The translations under genes and the position numbers were made by a program. This document shows, in pieces, positions 1 through 9,221 of a DNA stretch of 64,000 nt. How positions within the stretch are numbered: position 1 is the first letter of the stretch; each line of letters starts with the position of its first letter. The stretch comes from Mucilaginibacter ginsenosidivorax (GTDB taxonomy: Bacteria; Bacteroidota; Bacteroidia; Sphingobacteriales; Sphingobacteriaceae), in NCBI RefSeq assembly GCF_007971525.1, contig NZ_CP042437.1, positions 3,596,001 to 3,660,000 on the forward strand, in the 5' to 3' direction. Below the pieces are notes generated by a model. The model did not search any database. It worked only from the letters and a program-made list of their open reading frames with translations, and was not told the origin of the DNA.

Positions 1-2
1 TT

Positions 3-536
3 GGCGCAAGCTCACAGTGTATTGCCGTGCATCCCAGCGATATGTGTGTGGCCCTTGCCGCGCTGGATGCTACCGTAATAATAGCAGGCAAAAAAGGCGA
101 ACGGCACATTCCTTTTACAGCATTTCATCGCCTGCCGGGAGAGCATCCCGAGCTGGATAACACCCTGGCCAAGGATGAGTTGATTCTTGGCGTCGAGATT
201 CCGGATAATAACTTTGCCAAAAACAGCTACTATTTAAAAATTCGCGACAGGCAATCATATGCCTTCGCGTTGGTTTCTGTAGCGGCGGCGCTTGAAATAG
301 ATAACGGACTGATAAAAGATGCCCGGCTGGCCATGGGCGGGGTTGCCCATAAACCCTGGCGGCTTTTTGATGCCGAAAAATCACTCGTTGGCAAACCTGC
401 TACCGAAGAGAGTTTTGCCCAGGCGGCCCAGTTGGCTATGCAGGGCGCTAAAGGGTACGGCAATAATTCATTCAAATTAAAACTGGCACCGGCCACCATT
501 ACCGAGGCTTTAAAACATGCAGCAGGCTTAGTTTAA
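3..536 (+). CDS. Xanthine dehydrogenase family FAD-binding subunit (subunit M), 5' truncated by window edge
   Basis: The frame is open from base 3, so the N-terminus lies outside the window; the visible part is about 178 codons. In this family the medium subunit binds FAD and passes electrons between the 2Fe-2S subunit and the molybdopterin subunit. The fragment starts inside the FAD-binding region (CIAVHPSDMCVALAALDA) and continues through the CO-dehydrogenase flavoprotein C-terminal domain (SYAFALVSVAAAL, MGGVAHKPWR). It ends 7 bases before the molybdopterin subunit, so the two are surely co-transcribed. A 2Fe-2S subunit is expected upstream, off the window. The substrate cannot be told from this fragment. 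Confidence 0.9.
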   Translation, partial: GASSQCIAVHPSDMCVALAALDATVIIAGKKGERHIPFTAFHRLPGEHPELDNTLAKDELILGVEIPDNNFAKNSYYLKIRDRQSYAFALVSVAAALEIDNGLIKDARLAMGGVAHKPWRLFDAEKSLVGKPATEESFAQAAQLAMQGAKGYGNNSFKLKLAPATITEALKHAAGLV

Positions 537-543
537 CATCACC

Positions 544-2694
544 ATGAAAACAGCGATAGACAAAACTATGCCCTCATCGGCAGAAGGCATGGGCCGGGTA
601 GACGGAAGGTTAAAAGTAACCGGGGCAGCAAAATACTCGGCCGAATATACGCCGGCGGGTTTAACCTATGGGGTACTGGTAGGCAGTACCATTACCAAAG
701 GCAGCATTACTGCCATTGATACCAAAGCCGCTTCAAAAGCGCCAGGAGTATTGGCTATAATTACCCATTTAAATGCTCCCAAAGTGCCCGGCGACCAACC
801 CGGAAAGGACAACAAAGCGGGCGACAAGGGCGCGTTAAAGGTTTTTTATGATGATAAAATATGTTACAACGGCCAGCCAGTCGCCATTGTAATAGCCGAT
901 ACTTTTGAGCGTGCGCAGTTTGCAGCATCGTTGGTAAAAGCAGAGTATAAGGCCGAAAAACATATGACCAACCTCCCCGATAATAAGGATAAAGGCTTTG
1001 CGCCGCGTGGGGAAGGAGGCTACAAACGGGGTACTGAAGATGCCTGGAAAACTGCCCCTTTTAAACTGGAGCAGGAATATATTGTGCCCACGGTAACCCA
1101 TAACCCTATGGAGCTGCATGCCATTATTGCCCGTTGGGATGCTGATGATAAGCTAAGCGTATGGGATAAAACTCAGGGCGTTAAAGATACCCAGCAGGAT
1201 TTGGCGCGTTTGTTTAAATTGCCTGTGCAAAATGTGCAGGTGCACTCGCAATTTGTAGGCGGAGCATTTGGCAGTGCTTTGCGCACCTGGCCACATGAAG
1301 TAGCGGCTATACTTGCTGCTAAAGTAGCAAAAAGGCCCGTAAAGGTGGTTTTAAGCCGCGCCGATATGTTTACATCGGTTGGGTACCGGCCTTTTACCTG
1401 GCAAAAAATGGGCATAGGTGCTACAGCCGATGGTAAGCTTACCGGCATTACCCATGAAGCTGCCGGCCAAACATCAACCTACGAAGATTTTACCGAAGGG
1501 CCTACCGGCGTAAGTCAGAATTTATACGCCTGCCCAAATGTAAATACCAAATACAACATTGTGCCGCTTGATATTGCTACACCTACCTGGATGCGTGGTC
1601 CCGGCGAAGCCACCGGCTCTTTCGCGCTGGAATCGGCTCTGGACGAATTATCGTATCAATTAAAAATAGACCCCGTTGAATTGCGGGTCCGCAATTACGC
1701 CGAAAAAGACCCGGATAGCGGCAAGCCCTTTTCGAGCAAGTTTTTGAAAGAAGCTTACGAGTTAGGCGCAAACCATATAGGCTGGAAAAACCGCAAGGCA
1801 GAGCCAGGCCTGGTAAAAGAAAATGGATGGTATGTTGGCTACGGAATGGGTAGTGGTATGTTTGGCGCGTACCGTGACAGGGCTACCATAAAAGCTGTGA
1901 TGAAAGCCGATGGCACACTGTTATTACAAAGTGCGGTAAGCGATATTGGCCCAGGTACGGGTACAGCTATGGTATTAATAGCAGCCGAACAAATGAAGCT
2001 GCCTGCCGAAAAGATACGGTTTGAGTTGGGCGATTCGTCATTACCTAACGCGCCTACCCAGGGAGGATCGGCCACAACAGCCAGTGTTGGCTCGGCAGTA
2101 TATAAAGCTTGTGCCGATTTAAAAGAAAAATTTCAAAAGCTGGTTGGTAATGGCGGTACCGATAACCCGGATTATCCAAAAATATTAAAGGAGCACAACC
2201 TGGCATCGCTGGATGTTACCACCGAAACTGATGGGGGTAATGGGATGCAAACCTATGCCATGAACTCCTGGTCGGTACATTTTGTAAAGGTTTTGGTAAA
2301 CGCCGCGACGGGTGTTGTTAAAATTGACAAGGTTGCTTGTGTAGCCGATTGCGGCCGAATCATCAGCCCTAAAACAGCACGTAGCCAGGTTATCGGTGGT
2401 GCGATAGGAGGGCTTGGCATGGCTTTGATGGAAGAGTCGGTTATTGATCACCGGTATGGCAGTTACATCAACAATAATTTTGCCGACTACCACGTGCCGG
2501 TAAATGCCGATATCCCGCAGATTGATGCCCTGTTTGTAAACAAACCCGATCCTGTCATCAATCCGATGGGGGCTAAAGGCATGGCCGAGATAGCTCTCAT
2601 CGGTATGGCCGCCGCGGTGGCCAACGCCGTATACAACGCCAGCGGAAAACGGGTGCGGGAGTTGCCCATAACACCAGATAAGGTGATGGGGTAG
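544..2694 (+). CDS. Xanthine dehydrogenase family molybdopterin-binding subunit
   Basis: Large catalytic subunit (716 aa) of a molybdenum hydroxylase such as the aldehyde oxidase PaoC/YagR group. It opens with the aldehyde oxidase a/b hammerhead domain (about residues 18-130, start GRVDGRLKVTGAAKYSAEY), followed by the molybdopterin-binding domains with GGAFGSALRTWPHE near residue 240 and QGGSATTASVGSAVYKAC near 505. The C-terminal GAKGMAEIALIG carries E682, at the position of the family's catalytic glutamate. No twin-arginine signal is seen, so it is predicted cytoplasmic unless a partner subunit carries the signal. It follows the FAD subunit with a 7-base gap. Family-level call firm; substrate (aldehyde, purine or other heterocycle) unknown. 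Confidence 0.92.
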   Translation: MKTAIDKTMPSSAEGMGRVDGRLKVTGAAKYSAEYTPAGLTYGVLVGSTITKGSITAIDTKAASKAPGVLAIITHLNAPKVPGDQPGKDNKAGDKGALKVFYDDKICYNGQPVAIVIADTFERAQFAASLVKAEYKAEKHMTNLPDNKDKGFAPRGEGGYKRGTEDAWKTAPFKLEQEYIVPTVTHNPMELHAIIARWDADDKLSVWDKTQGVKDTQQDLARLFKLPVQNVQVHSQFVGGAFGSALRTWPHEVAAILAAKVAKRPVKVVLSRADMFTSVGYRPFTWQKMGIGATADGKLTGITHEAAGQTSTYEDFTEGPTGVSQNLYACPNVNTKYNIVPLDIATPTWMRGPGEATGSFALESALDELSYQLKIDPVELRVRNYAEKDPDSGKPFSSKFLKEAYELGANHIGWKNRKAEPGLVKENGWYVGYGMGSGMFGAYRDRATIKAVMKADGTLLLQSAVSDIGPGTGTAMVLIAAEQMKLPAEKIRFELGDSSLPNAPTQGGSATTASVGSAVYKACADLKEKFQKLVGNGGTDNPDYPKILKEHNLASLDVTTETDGGNGMQTYAMNSWSVHFVKVLVNAATGVVKIDKVACVADCGRIISPKTARSQVIGGAIGGLGMALMEESVIDHRYGSYINNNFADYHVPVNADIPQIDALFVNKPDPVINPMGAKGMAEIALIGMAAAVANAVYNASGKRVRELPITPDKVMG

Positions 2695-2822
2695 AGAGGA
2701 AGAAATGCTTTTTTGCAAAGCGCCCGGGAAATTGAAAAGTTTACTTTCAAAATACTTCTTTTTGCCGGCAACGCAAATCATTTCGCCTGCGTTATTGTTA
2801 TAATCGCAATAAAAAAACCGAC

Positions 2823-3671
2823 ATGAAAAAACTGATCATACTCACTTTGTTAATCGCATTTAGCGCATTCACCTTCGCACAAAGCAAAAAGGTGGTTTGC
2901 TGCGCCAATCCATCATCAACCCAGCGTTTTGCCATGCTGGCATCCAACCCTGAGTTCCGGATGGCGCATTTAAAACCGTCGCCAATCCATTTTCAGAGCA
3001 GTATAGGCACCAATGTTACCTACCAAACACCCGACGGAAAAACATCTACGGCCTATTTGCTGAAGGCAAAAAAGCCTACCAATAACTATATCCTGGTTAT
3101 CCACGAATGGTGGGGCCTGAACGATTATGTAAAACGCGAATCGGAAAAAATTTATAATGATTTGGGCAATGTAAACATCATCGACCTTGACCTTTACGAT
3201 GGCAAGATAGCCACCGACCCTAAAGATGCCGGCAAATTAATGCAGGCAGTTGTTGAAGACAGAGCCAAAGCCATCATTAATGGCGCTATTACTTATGCCG
3301 GGGCCAAAGCGCGTATTGCTACCATTGGCTGGTGCTTTGGCGGCGGCTGGAGTTTACAAACCGGCCTGCTTGCCGGCAAAAAATTGGCAGGTACCGTAAT
3401 GTATTACGGCATGCCTGAACAGGACGTGGCAAAATTAAAGACGCTGAATGCTGATGTACTGGCCAATTTTGCCAATAAAGACCAATGGATAAACCCGAAA
3501 GTAGTGGGTAAGTTTAATGACGATATGAAAGCTGCCGGCAAAAAACTGTACCTGCACCAATACGATGCCGACCATGGTTTTGCCAACCCCAGCAACCCGG
3601 CCTATAACAGCGACGCCACGAAAGATGCTTATGCCAATACTATAGCTTTTTTTAAGGCGAGGTTGAAGTAA
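2823..3671 (+). CDS. Exported dienelactone hydrolase family protein
   Basis: An alpha/beta hydrolase of 282 aa with a cleavable signal peptide (hydrophobic residues 5-19, AFTFAQ). The nucleophile elbow GWCFGGG puts Cys at position 171, as in dienelactone hydrolase; the catalytic His is H251 in DADHGFANP, and an Asp lies in NKDQW. The family hydrolyses lactones or esters; in Bacteroidota most members are exported and of unknown substrate. The first 50 residues after the signal are not part of the core fold. It lies 128 bases after the molybdoenzyme genes and is probably a separate unit. Confidence 0.88.
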   Translation: MKKLIILTLLIAFSAFTFAQSKKVVCCANPSSTQRFAMLASNPEFRMAHLKPSPIHFQSSIGTNVTYQTPDGKTSTAYLLKAKKPTNNYILVIHEWWGLNDYVKRESEKIYNDLGNVNIIDLDLYDGKIATDPKDAGKLMQAVVEDRAKAIINGAITYAGAKARIATIGWCFGGGWSLQTGLLAGKKLAGTVMYYGMPEQDVAKLKTLNADVLANFANKDQWINPKVVGKFNDDMKAAGKKLYLHQYDADHGFANPSNPAYNSDATKDAYANTIAFFKARLK

Positions 3672-3752
3672 ACAAAAATGCTAAAGTTGCGTTATTGGGA
3701 ACGGGCTAATCACCAGCTCATTTTTCGTAACATTGCATAAATTTTTACCCGT

Positions 3753-4727
3753 TTGACCAGTTCTACTAAAAAAACAATTTCTTTTCTACTAAAAGCCAGT
3801 ATCGTAATAGTAGCTGCGTGGTTTATTTACAGGCAATTTTCAAAAAAAAGTAACGAGTTACAGGAGTTTGAACTATTAGCATCCAATTTAAGTGTTTCAA
3901 GAGTAGTTTTTACGCTTGGCATTGTGGTGTTACTTATGTTTTTAAACTGGTTTTTGGAGGCGCTCAAATGGCGTTACGTTACCAAAACCCTGATAGCTAT
4001 ATCTTTATGGGAGGCTGTGGAAGCTGTTTTTTGTGGCCTTACCTGGGCTGTAACCACTCCCAACCGAGTTGGTGAATATGGTGGCCGGGTTATGTTTTTA
4101 CCAAATAGAAAAAGGATTCCCGGTGTTTTTGCTATGGGTGTAGGCTCATTTAGCCAGGCTTTAATCACCAATGTATTGGGCATAATTACGTCAGTTTGGT
4201 TTGTGCTCAGTTTTATTGATGATAAAAAATGGGCGTATATAACTGTTGTAGCTATTTTAGGCACATTGGTTTTGTTGCAGCTTATTGTTTATTTCCATAT
4301 TAAATGGATGGTATATTTATTTGATAAAATTGCCTTTATCCGTAAATATCATCGTTTTTTTGATGTATTGAGCCGTTACAAAACCCACGAGCTTCTTAAA
4401 ACCATGGCCTTTAGTCTGGCAAGGTACGTCACTTTTACATTTCAATATTACCTGCTGTTCCAGTTGCTGGTACCACAAGTATCCATTATTCCCATGCTGC
4501 TGGTGCTAATGGTGTTTTTCTTTGTTACATCAACCCTGCCCTCGCTCGATTTATTTGATATCGGGGTGCGTGGTTTTACTGCGGCACACCTGTTTATATA
4601 CGTTACCGATCAAAAATTGGCCGTTATATCCTGTGTTTCGATTATATGGCTAATAAATTTGTTTATTCCTGCTATTTTAGGTTCTTTATTTGTTTTTAAA
4701 CTCAAATTCTTTGATCGCAACGCTTAG
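3753..4727 (+). CDS. Lysylphosphatidylglycerol synthase transmembrane (flippase-like) domain protein
   Basis: Polytopic membrane protein of 324 aa, with hydrophobic stretches near residues 10-23, 45-68, 85-100, 125-150, 160-185, 220-275 and 285-318. WALEALKW-like and NRVGEYGGRV segments fit the LPG_synthase_TM / UPF0104 family, which includes the flippase half of MprF and lipid or glycolipid membrane proteins. The start is TTG; no ATG lies near it in frame. The gene overlaps the next (a GT2 glycosyltransferase) by 38 bases, so the two are translationally linked and may act together on a lipid-linked glycan. Function beyond family is inference. Confidence 0.8.
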   Translation: MTSSTKKTISFLLKASIVIVAAWFIYRQFSKKSNELQEFELLASNLSVSRVVFTLGIVVLLMFLNWFLEALKWRYVTKTLIAISLWEAVEAVFCGLTWAVTTPNRVGEYGGRVMFLPNRKRIPGVFAMGVGSFSQALITNVLGIITSVWFVLSFIDDKKWAYITVVAILGTLVLLQLIVYFHIKWMVYLFDKIAFIRKYHRFFDVLSRYKTHELLKTMAFSLARYVTFTFQYYLLFQLLVPQVSIIPMLLVLMVFFFVTSTLPSLDLFDIGVRGFTAAHLFIYVTDQKLAVISCVSIIWLINLFIPAILGSLFVFKLKFFDRNA

Positions 4728-5841
4728 TATCATTTCGTTACTGTTTACCTTCCTGTACGTGGCGTTAATCATGTATCTGGTAAAAGGATGGTTTAACGTT
4801 AAAACCACGCAACTTTCGCCTACGGGCTTTAATACCAGGGTTACCATACTTATTGCCGCCCGTAACGAAGCCAAAAGTATCCATTTAACTATAGGCGACA
4901 TCCTGGCGCAGGATTACCCTAAGCACCTGCTGGAAGTTATCATTGTAGATGACCATTCTACAGATAATACTGCCGATATTATAGCAAGCTTTGGCAGCCA
5001 GGGTATTACGTTACTTAAGCTTAACGAAGACCGGCCTTTAAACTCTTATAAAAAGAAAGCTATTGCTGAAGCGATAAAACTATCATCGGGCGAGTTAATG
5101 GTAGCTACCGATGCCGACTGCCGCATGGGCAGCCAGTGGCTATCAACCATTGTTGGGCATTACGAAGCTTTTAACCCGGTAATGATATCATCGCCGGTTA
5201 CATTTTTCGAAGAAAAATCGCTTTTTGAATTGCTGCAAACCCTGGAATTTGCTTATTTAATTGGGATAGGTGCTGCATTTATAGGTAATGGCCGGGCATC
5301 AAACTGCAATGGGGCCAATCTGGCCTACCGCAAGGATGTATTTAATGAAGTTGGCGGCTTTACTGGTATTGACGAACTGGCATCGGGCGACGATGAGTTG
5401 CTGCTGCAAAAAGTTGCCGAACATTTTCCCGGCAAAATAGCTTTCCTCAAGCAGTCCGAAGCGGTGGTTTACACTCACGCCAAGCCCAATTTTAAAGAGT
5501 TTATGCAGCAAAGGCGGCGCTGGGCCTCAAAGTCGACTAAATATAAGAATAAAAAGGTAGTGGCATTGGGCTTCGCCTTTTGGGGTTTCAATGTGTTATT
5601 GTTGCTCAACTTATTGCTCGGGTTATTCGACGTGTATTTTTTAAAGCTTTTTTTAGCGCAGATACTCTTAAAAATTTTTGTCGAACTTTTTTATATCATC
5701 CCTATTACTTCTTTTTTTAAGCGGAGCTATCTGGTTAGCCTGATTTTATTATTAACACCATTACATATTGTTTATATTGCTGTAATAGGCGTAATAGGTG
5801 GTAATAAGCAATACCAGTGGAAGGGCCGCATGGTAAAATAA
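4690..5841 (+). CDS. Membrane-bound family 2 glycosyltransferase
   Basis: Glycosyltransferase of 383 aa. An N-terminal membrane segment (about 7-30) precedes a GT2 catalytic domain: TILIAARNEA, VDDHSTDNT (nucleotide-binding Asp pair), ATDADCRMG (DxD-like) and QRRRWASKS (the Q/RxxRW motif of processive or polyisoprenyl-linked GT2 enzymes). Three or four C-terminal membrane segments follow (about 290-375). The proposed TTG start overlaps the preceding flippase gene by 38 bases; an ATG at 4771 would remove most of the first helix, so TTG is preferred. Likely adds sugars to a lipid or exported glycan; acceptor unknown. Confidence 0.88.
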   Translation: MFLNSNSLIATLSIISLLFTFLYVALIMYLVKGWFNVKTTQLSPTGFNTRVTILIAARNEAKSIHLTIGDILAQDYPKHLLEVIIVDDHSTDNTADIIASFGSQGITLLKLNEDRPLNSYKKKAIAEAIKLSSGELMVATDADCRMGSQWLSTIVGHYEAFNPVMISSPVTFFEEKSLFELLQTLEFAYLIGIGAAFIGNGRASNCNGANLAYRKDVFNEVGGFTGIDELASGDDELLLQKVAEHFPGKIAFLKQSEAVVYTHAKPNFKEFMQQRRRWASKSTKYKNKKVVALGFAFWGFNVLLLLNLLLGLFDVYFLKLFLAQILLKIFVELFYIIPITSFFKRSYLVSLILLLTPLHIVYIAVIGVIGGNKQYQWKGRMVK

Positions 5842-5932
5842 CCGTGTTTTTAATATCAATGTAATTTGTAGCACCGCCAATTGCTTATTGCGCCTATTTA
5901 AGCGATATTTAGCCAAACGGAACTATTAACTA

Positions 5933-7132
5933 TTGGCCCAGCTTACCCCCTCAAAACGCACCTGGAACGCATTTAAGCGTAATAAAATTGCCGTGGCCGG
6001 CCTTGTTTTCATTGCGATAACGTTATTGGTAGCTGTATTGGGGTATTTGATAATGCCCGATAATACGCCGCAAGCTAATAACATGACTATTCAGCTAAGC
6101 ATTAAAAAGCCCGGTGCAAAATTCATGATGTTGCTTATACGCAAAGGCGAGCAGGTGGACACAGTGGGGTTTTTTAGGCGGATGTTTTTTGGACAACCCT
6201 CATTTTACCGGGAAGTGCCTATTACGGGGTATTACTTTAAACAGGATTCTATCCACGTAAACGAATATATTGGCAATGAGGATAAGCCAGACCCCAAAGC
6301 CTACAATATTTTTGAAGTGGTAACCGGGATTAAACCGCGCTACCATTTCAACAAAGTATTGTTAAGCCCAACCTTCTCCTGCGAAAAAACCGCGGAGATA
6401 TATAAAAACTTCAGTGATAAAATTAAAGGGGAGCAAATAACCACCAAAACTTTTTGGCTGGGTACCGATGTTTACGGGCGCGACCTGTTGAGCCGCCTGT
6501 TACTGGGTACGCGCATTTCATTGGCAGTAGGGCTGATGTCGGTAATAATCAGCATGTTTTTAGGGGTAACCATCGGTTCCATAGCCGGGTATTTTGGCGG
6601 ATGGGTTGACGGGGCTTTAAGCTGGGTGATGAATATTTTATGGTCGTTACCAGCGTTGTTGCTGGTTATTGCCATATCATTTGCCTTGGGCAAGGGGCTT
6701 TGGCAAATATTTATAGCAGTAGGCTTATCCATGTGGGTTGAGGTTGCCCGCCTGGTACGCGGCCAGGTAATGAGCCTGAAACAGGTTGAATACGTAGAAG
6801 CGGCCCGCGCCCTGGGTTTCAATAACAGGCGCATCATAACCAAACACATTTTACCAAATATAACCGGGCCAATTTTGGTACTGGCTTCGTCAAATTTCGC
6901 ATCGGCCATTTTGCTGGAGGCCGGGCTTAGTTTCCTGGGTTTTGGTGCGCAACCACCAATGCCAACATGGGGCGGCATGATTAAAGAGCATTACGGGTAT
7001 ATCGTCATGGATTCGGCTTTCCTGGCTATTATTCCCGGCCTTGCCATTATGCTGCTGGTGTATGCGTTTAACCTGGTTACAGTTGGTTTACGTGATGCTT
7101 TCGATATAAAATCACAAAGTACGCGCATTTGA
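5933..7132 (+). CDS. ABC transporter permease, DppC/OppC type
   Basis: Inner-membrane permease of the dipeptide/oligopeptide/nickel family, 399 aa. The N-terminal OppC-type start (TPSKRTWNAFKRNKIAVAGL) and first helix are followed by a soluble insert of about 110 residues (65-175), then five membrane helices. The ATPase-contacting EAA loop reads EAARALGFNNRRIITKHILP, and the family hallmark LSFLGFGAQPPMPTWG is present. Start is TTG (MAQLTPSKR). Typical DppC proteins are near 300 aa, so the length comes from the periplasmic insert. No partner permease, ATPase or binding protein is adjacent. Confidence 0.9.
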   Translation: MAQLTPSKRTWNAFKRNKIAVAGLVFIAITLLVAVLGYLIMPDNTPQANNMTIQLSIKKPGAKFMMLLIRKGEQVDTVGFFRRMFFGQPSFYREVPITGYYFKQDSIHVNEYIGNEDKPDPKAYNIFEVVTGIKPRYHFNKVLLSPTFSCEKTAEIYKNFSDKIKGEQITTKTFWLGTDVYGRDLLSRLLLGTRISLAVGLMSVIISMFLGVTIGSIAGYFGGWVDGALSWVMNILWSLPALLLVIAISFALGKGLWQIFIAVGLSMWVEVARLVRGQVMSLKQVEYVEAARALGFNNRRIITKHILPNITGPILVLASSNFASAILLEAGLSFLGFGAQPPMPTWGGMIKEHYGYIVMDSAFLAIIPGLAIMLLVYAFNLVTVGLRDAFDIKSQSTRI

Positions 7133-7170
7133 AAATATTTTTTTTACTTTAGTCATGCGACTAAAAACAA

Positions 7171-8409
7171 ATGCAATACAAAGACGATAGTTCTGGCGAA
7201 GACGAATTAATAAGGCTGTTGCTGAAACGGCAATCCGAGTTGAATTCCTTATTGGAGATCACCAGGGCCATTAATAAGAATACTTCTACCCCCATACTTA
7301 TACAAATGCTTGAGGTTATCCTGCAAAACTATCTGCAGGTTGGCAAGCTCCGTTTTCTGATAGAAAAGGAAAATAAGTTTGTATGTATCTCTAAATATGG
7401 CGGCGAAACAGAGTCGGCGATGGCATTGAGCAGGGCGTGTGATAAATTAAAGAAGGTTAAATCGCCCGTAGCGATAGCCGACCACCAGGATATTACCCTG
7501 CGTAAATACAATTATTTTATTCCGATATATCACAAAAGTAAGGCCCTGGCTTACGCGCTTATCGGCGATTTTGATACATCGGGCGAGATGTTAAGCAACG
7601 ATCTTAACTTCATCCAAACCCTGATGAATGTGATTATAGTGGCGCTGGAGAATAAGAAATTATTTAAAGAGCGCTTACAATCAGAACGTTTTCAGCGCGA
7701 GATGGAGCTTGCCGTTGAAGTGCAGAATATGCTGATACCGCTTAGGATTCATAAAGATGATGCGGTAGAAGTTGGCGCTAAATACCTGCCCCATCAAAAC
7801 ATAGGAGGCGATTACTTTGATTTTATCCGCCTTAATGAAAACGAATTTTTATGGTGCATTGCCGATGTATCGGGCAAAGGAATATCGGCGGCGCTGCTGA
7901 TGGCAAATTTTCAGGCCAGCCTGCATGCCTGGGCCGCAGTGGAAGACGACCTGACCAACATTATTGACCGCCTTAATAAAATAGTGCTCAACAATACCAA
8001 GGGCGAACGGTTTATCACTTTATTCCTGGCCCGGTATAACCAAAAGAAACGCAAACTCAATTATATTAATGCCGGCCATAACCCAACCATCCTTTTTGCT
8101 GATGGCGAAGCCATTCCGCTAAAGTTGGGCACCACGATGATTGGCGTTTTTGAAGAGCTGCCTTTTTTAAACGAAGGAGAAGTGGATATTGAACCCGGCA
8201 GCCTTATTGTAAATTATACCGATGGTTTGATGGATTTTGAATCAACCAGCAACAAGGTTTGGAATGAAGATAAATTACTTGCTTTTGTGAAAACACACGG
8301 GCATTTGTCGCCCGATAATTTTAACGACCTGCTTTTAGATCACCTGAGCCTTGGGCATAAAAGTAAGCCAATAGACGATATCACCCTGCTTACACTGAAG
8401 ATATTTTAA
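7171..8409 (+). CDS. GAF domain / SpoIIE-type PP2C serine phosphatase
   Basis: Cytoplasmic protein of 412 aa. An N-terminal helical stretch and GAF-like sensory domain (about 15-165) lead through a coiled linker (ERLQSERFQREMELAVEVQ) into an RsbU/SpoIIE phosphatase domain (about 190-410). Metal-binding Asp motifs are visible: NIGGDYFDF, IADVSGKGISAALLM, NYTDGLMDFE and DDITLLTL. Such proteins dephosphorylate STAS-domain anti-anti-sigma factors in partner-switching pathways, or act in other signalling. No anti-sigma kinase or STAS protein is nearby, so the partner is unknown. Begins 38 bases after the permease gene. Confidence 0.88.
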   Translation: MQYKDDSSGEDELIRLLLKRQSELNSLLEITRAINKNTSTPILIQMLEVILQNYLQVGKLRFLIEKENKFVCISKYGGETESAMALSRACDKLKKVKSPVAIADHQDITLRKYNYFIPIYHKSKALAYALIGDFDTSGEMLSNDLNFIQTLMNVIIVALENKKLFKERLQSERFQREMELAVEVQNMLIPLRIHKDDAVEVGAKYLPHQNIGGDYFDFIRLNENEFLWCIADVSGKGISAALLMANFQASLHAWAAVEDDLTNIIDRLNKIVLNNTKGERFITLFLARYNQKKRKLNYINAGHNPTILFADGEAIPLKLGTTMIGVFEELPFLNEGEVDIEPGSLIVNYTDGLMDFESTSNKVWNEDKLLAFVKTHGHLSPDNFNDLLLDHLSLGHKSKPIDDITLLTLKIF

Positions 8410-8412
8410 TAC

Positions 8413-8463
8413 ACACGAATTTTATCGACACGAATTTCTCGAATTGGATCGAATTTCACGAAT
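8413..8463. repeat. Intergenic short-unit repeat, ACACGAATTT family (single arm)
   Basis: A low-complexity run built from CACGAATTT, TCGAATTGGATCGAATTT and TTCACGAAT words, directly after the phosphatase stop codon. The same words form an inverted pair next to dtd at 14254-14392, so this is a dispersed repeat family. No coding potential. Confidence 0.7.
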
Positions 8464-8543
8464 GCTCGTTTGGAGTTTAAGAATGTTTGATATAAATGGC
8501 CTTCATTTCGGTCTTGATACTAACTACTCGATACTAAAAACTC

Positions 8544-8551
8544 TATCTTTG
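8544..8551 (+). promoter_or_regulatory. -7 promoter element before rnhB
   Basis: TATCTTTG matches the Bacteroidota -7 consensus TAnnTTTG and ends 4 bases before the rnhB ATG. A clear -33 TTG at the right distance is not seen. If used, transcription would begin at or very near the start codon. Confidence 0.45.
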
Positions 8552-8555
8552 CCAT

Positions 8556-9152
8556 ATGTTAGCAGCAAGGTACCAGTTTGAATTGATTGAAGCGGGATGT
8601 GATGAGGCTGGTCGTGGCTGCCTTGCCGGGCCGGTGTTTGCAGCGGCAGTTATTCTTCCTCATGATTTTGATCACCATTTACTGAACGACTCCAAGCAGG
8701 TATCCGAAGAGATACGGTACCAGCTGCGAACAGAAATTGAAGAGCGGGCCGTTGCATATGCGGTTGCATCGGTTGATAATTTTGAAATAGACGAGATTAA
8801 CATTCTTAATGCGTCTTTCCTGGCTATGCATCGCGCTATTGAAAAACTGCACATTGCACCACAATTTTTAATTATCGACGGCAACCGGTTTAAAAAATAC
8901 CCAAACGTTCCGCACGAGTGCATCATTAAGGGCGATGGTAAATATTTCAGTATCGCAGCGGCATCCATATTAGCCAAAACCTACCGGGACGACTATATGT
9001 TGAAAATTGCTGCCGAACACCCGGAATATGATTGGCATACAAACAAAGGCTATCCAACTATAAAACACCGCGAAACGGTTATGAAAATTGGATTTACGCC
9101 ATATCATCGTAAAACTTTCAGGGTGAGCGACCCGCAGCTGAGTATTTTTTAA
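8556..9152 (+). CDS. rnhB: Ribonuclease HII
   Basis: Degrades RNA in RNA-DNA hybrids and cuts at single ribonucleotides misincorporated in DNA. At 198 aa it has normal RNase HII length. The catalytic carboxylates are visible in [13 protein letters not shown] (Asp and Glu of DEAGRG), NDSKQ, IIDGNRF and AKTYRDDYM. The ATG at 8556 gives the expected N-terminus (the DEAGRG motif near residue 16). Surrounding genes belong to other pathways; a TAnnTTTG element directly upstream suggests its own promoter. Confidence 0.97.
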   Translation: MLAARYQFELIEAGCDEAGRGCLAGPVFAAAVILPHDFDHHLLNDSKQVSEEIRYQLRTEIEERAVAYAVASVDNFEIDEINILNASFLAMHRAIEKLHIAPQFLIIDGNRFKKYPNVPHECIIKGDGKYFSIAAASILAKTYRDDYMLKIAAEHPEYDWHTNKGYPTIKHRETVMKIGFTPYHRKTFRVSDPQLSIF

Positions 9153-9171
9153 AGATACTTTGGGTATATGT

Positions 9172-9202
9172 TTTGATAACCACTTTCTGCTTGGTATTTT
9201 TG
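9172..9202 (+). promoter_or_regulatory. Bacteroidota-type promoter upstream of GT4 gene
   Basis: TTTG (9172-9175), a 19-base spacer and TATTTTTG (9195-9202) match the -33/-7 consensus TTTG-N19-21-TAnnTTTG. The TTG start codon follows at 9222, giving a leader of about 15 bases. Confidence 0.6.
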
Positions 9203-9221
9203 TGACAAACCCATCAATCAT

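Noticed and set aside
2185..2781. 198-codon minus-strand frame opposite the molybdopterin subunit
   Set aside because: Antisense shadow of a well-supported gene, without motifs.
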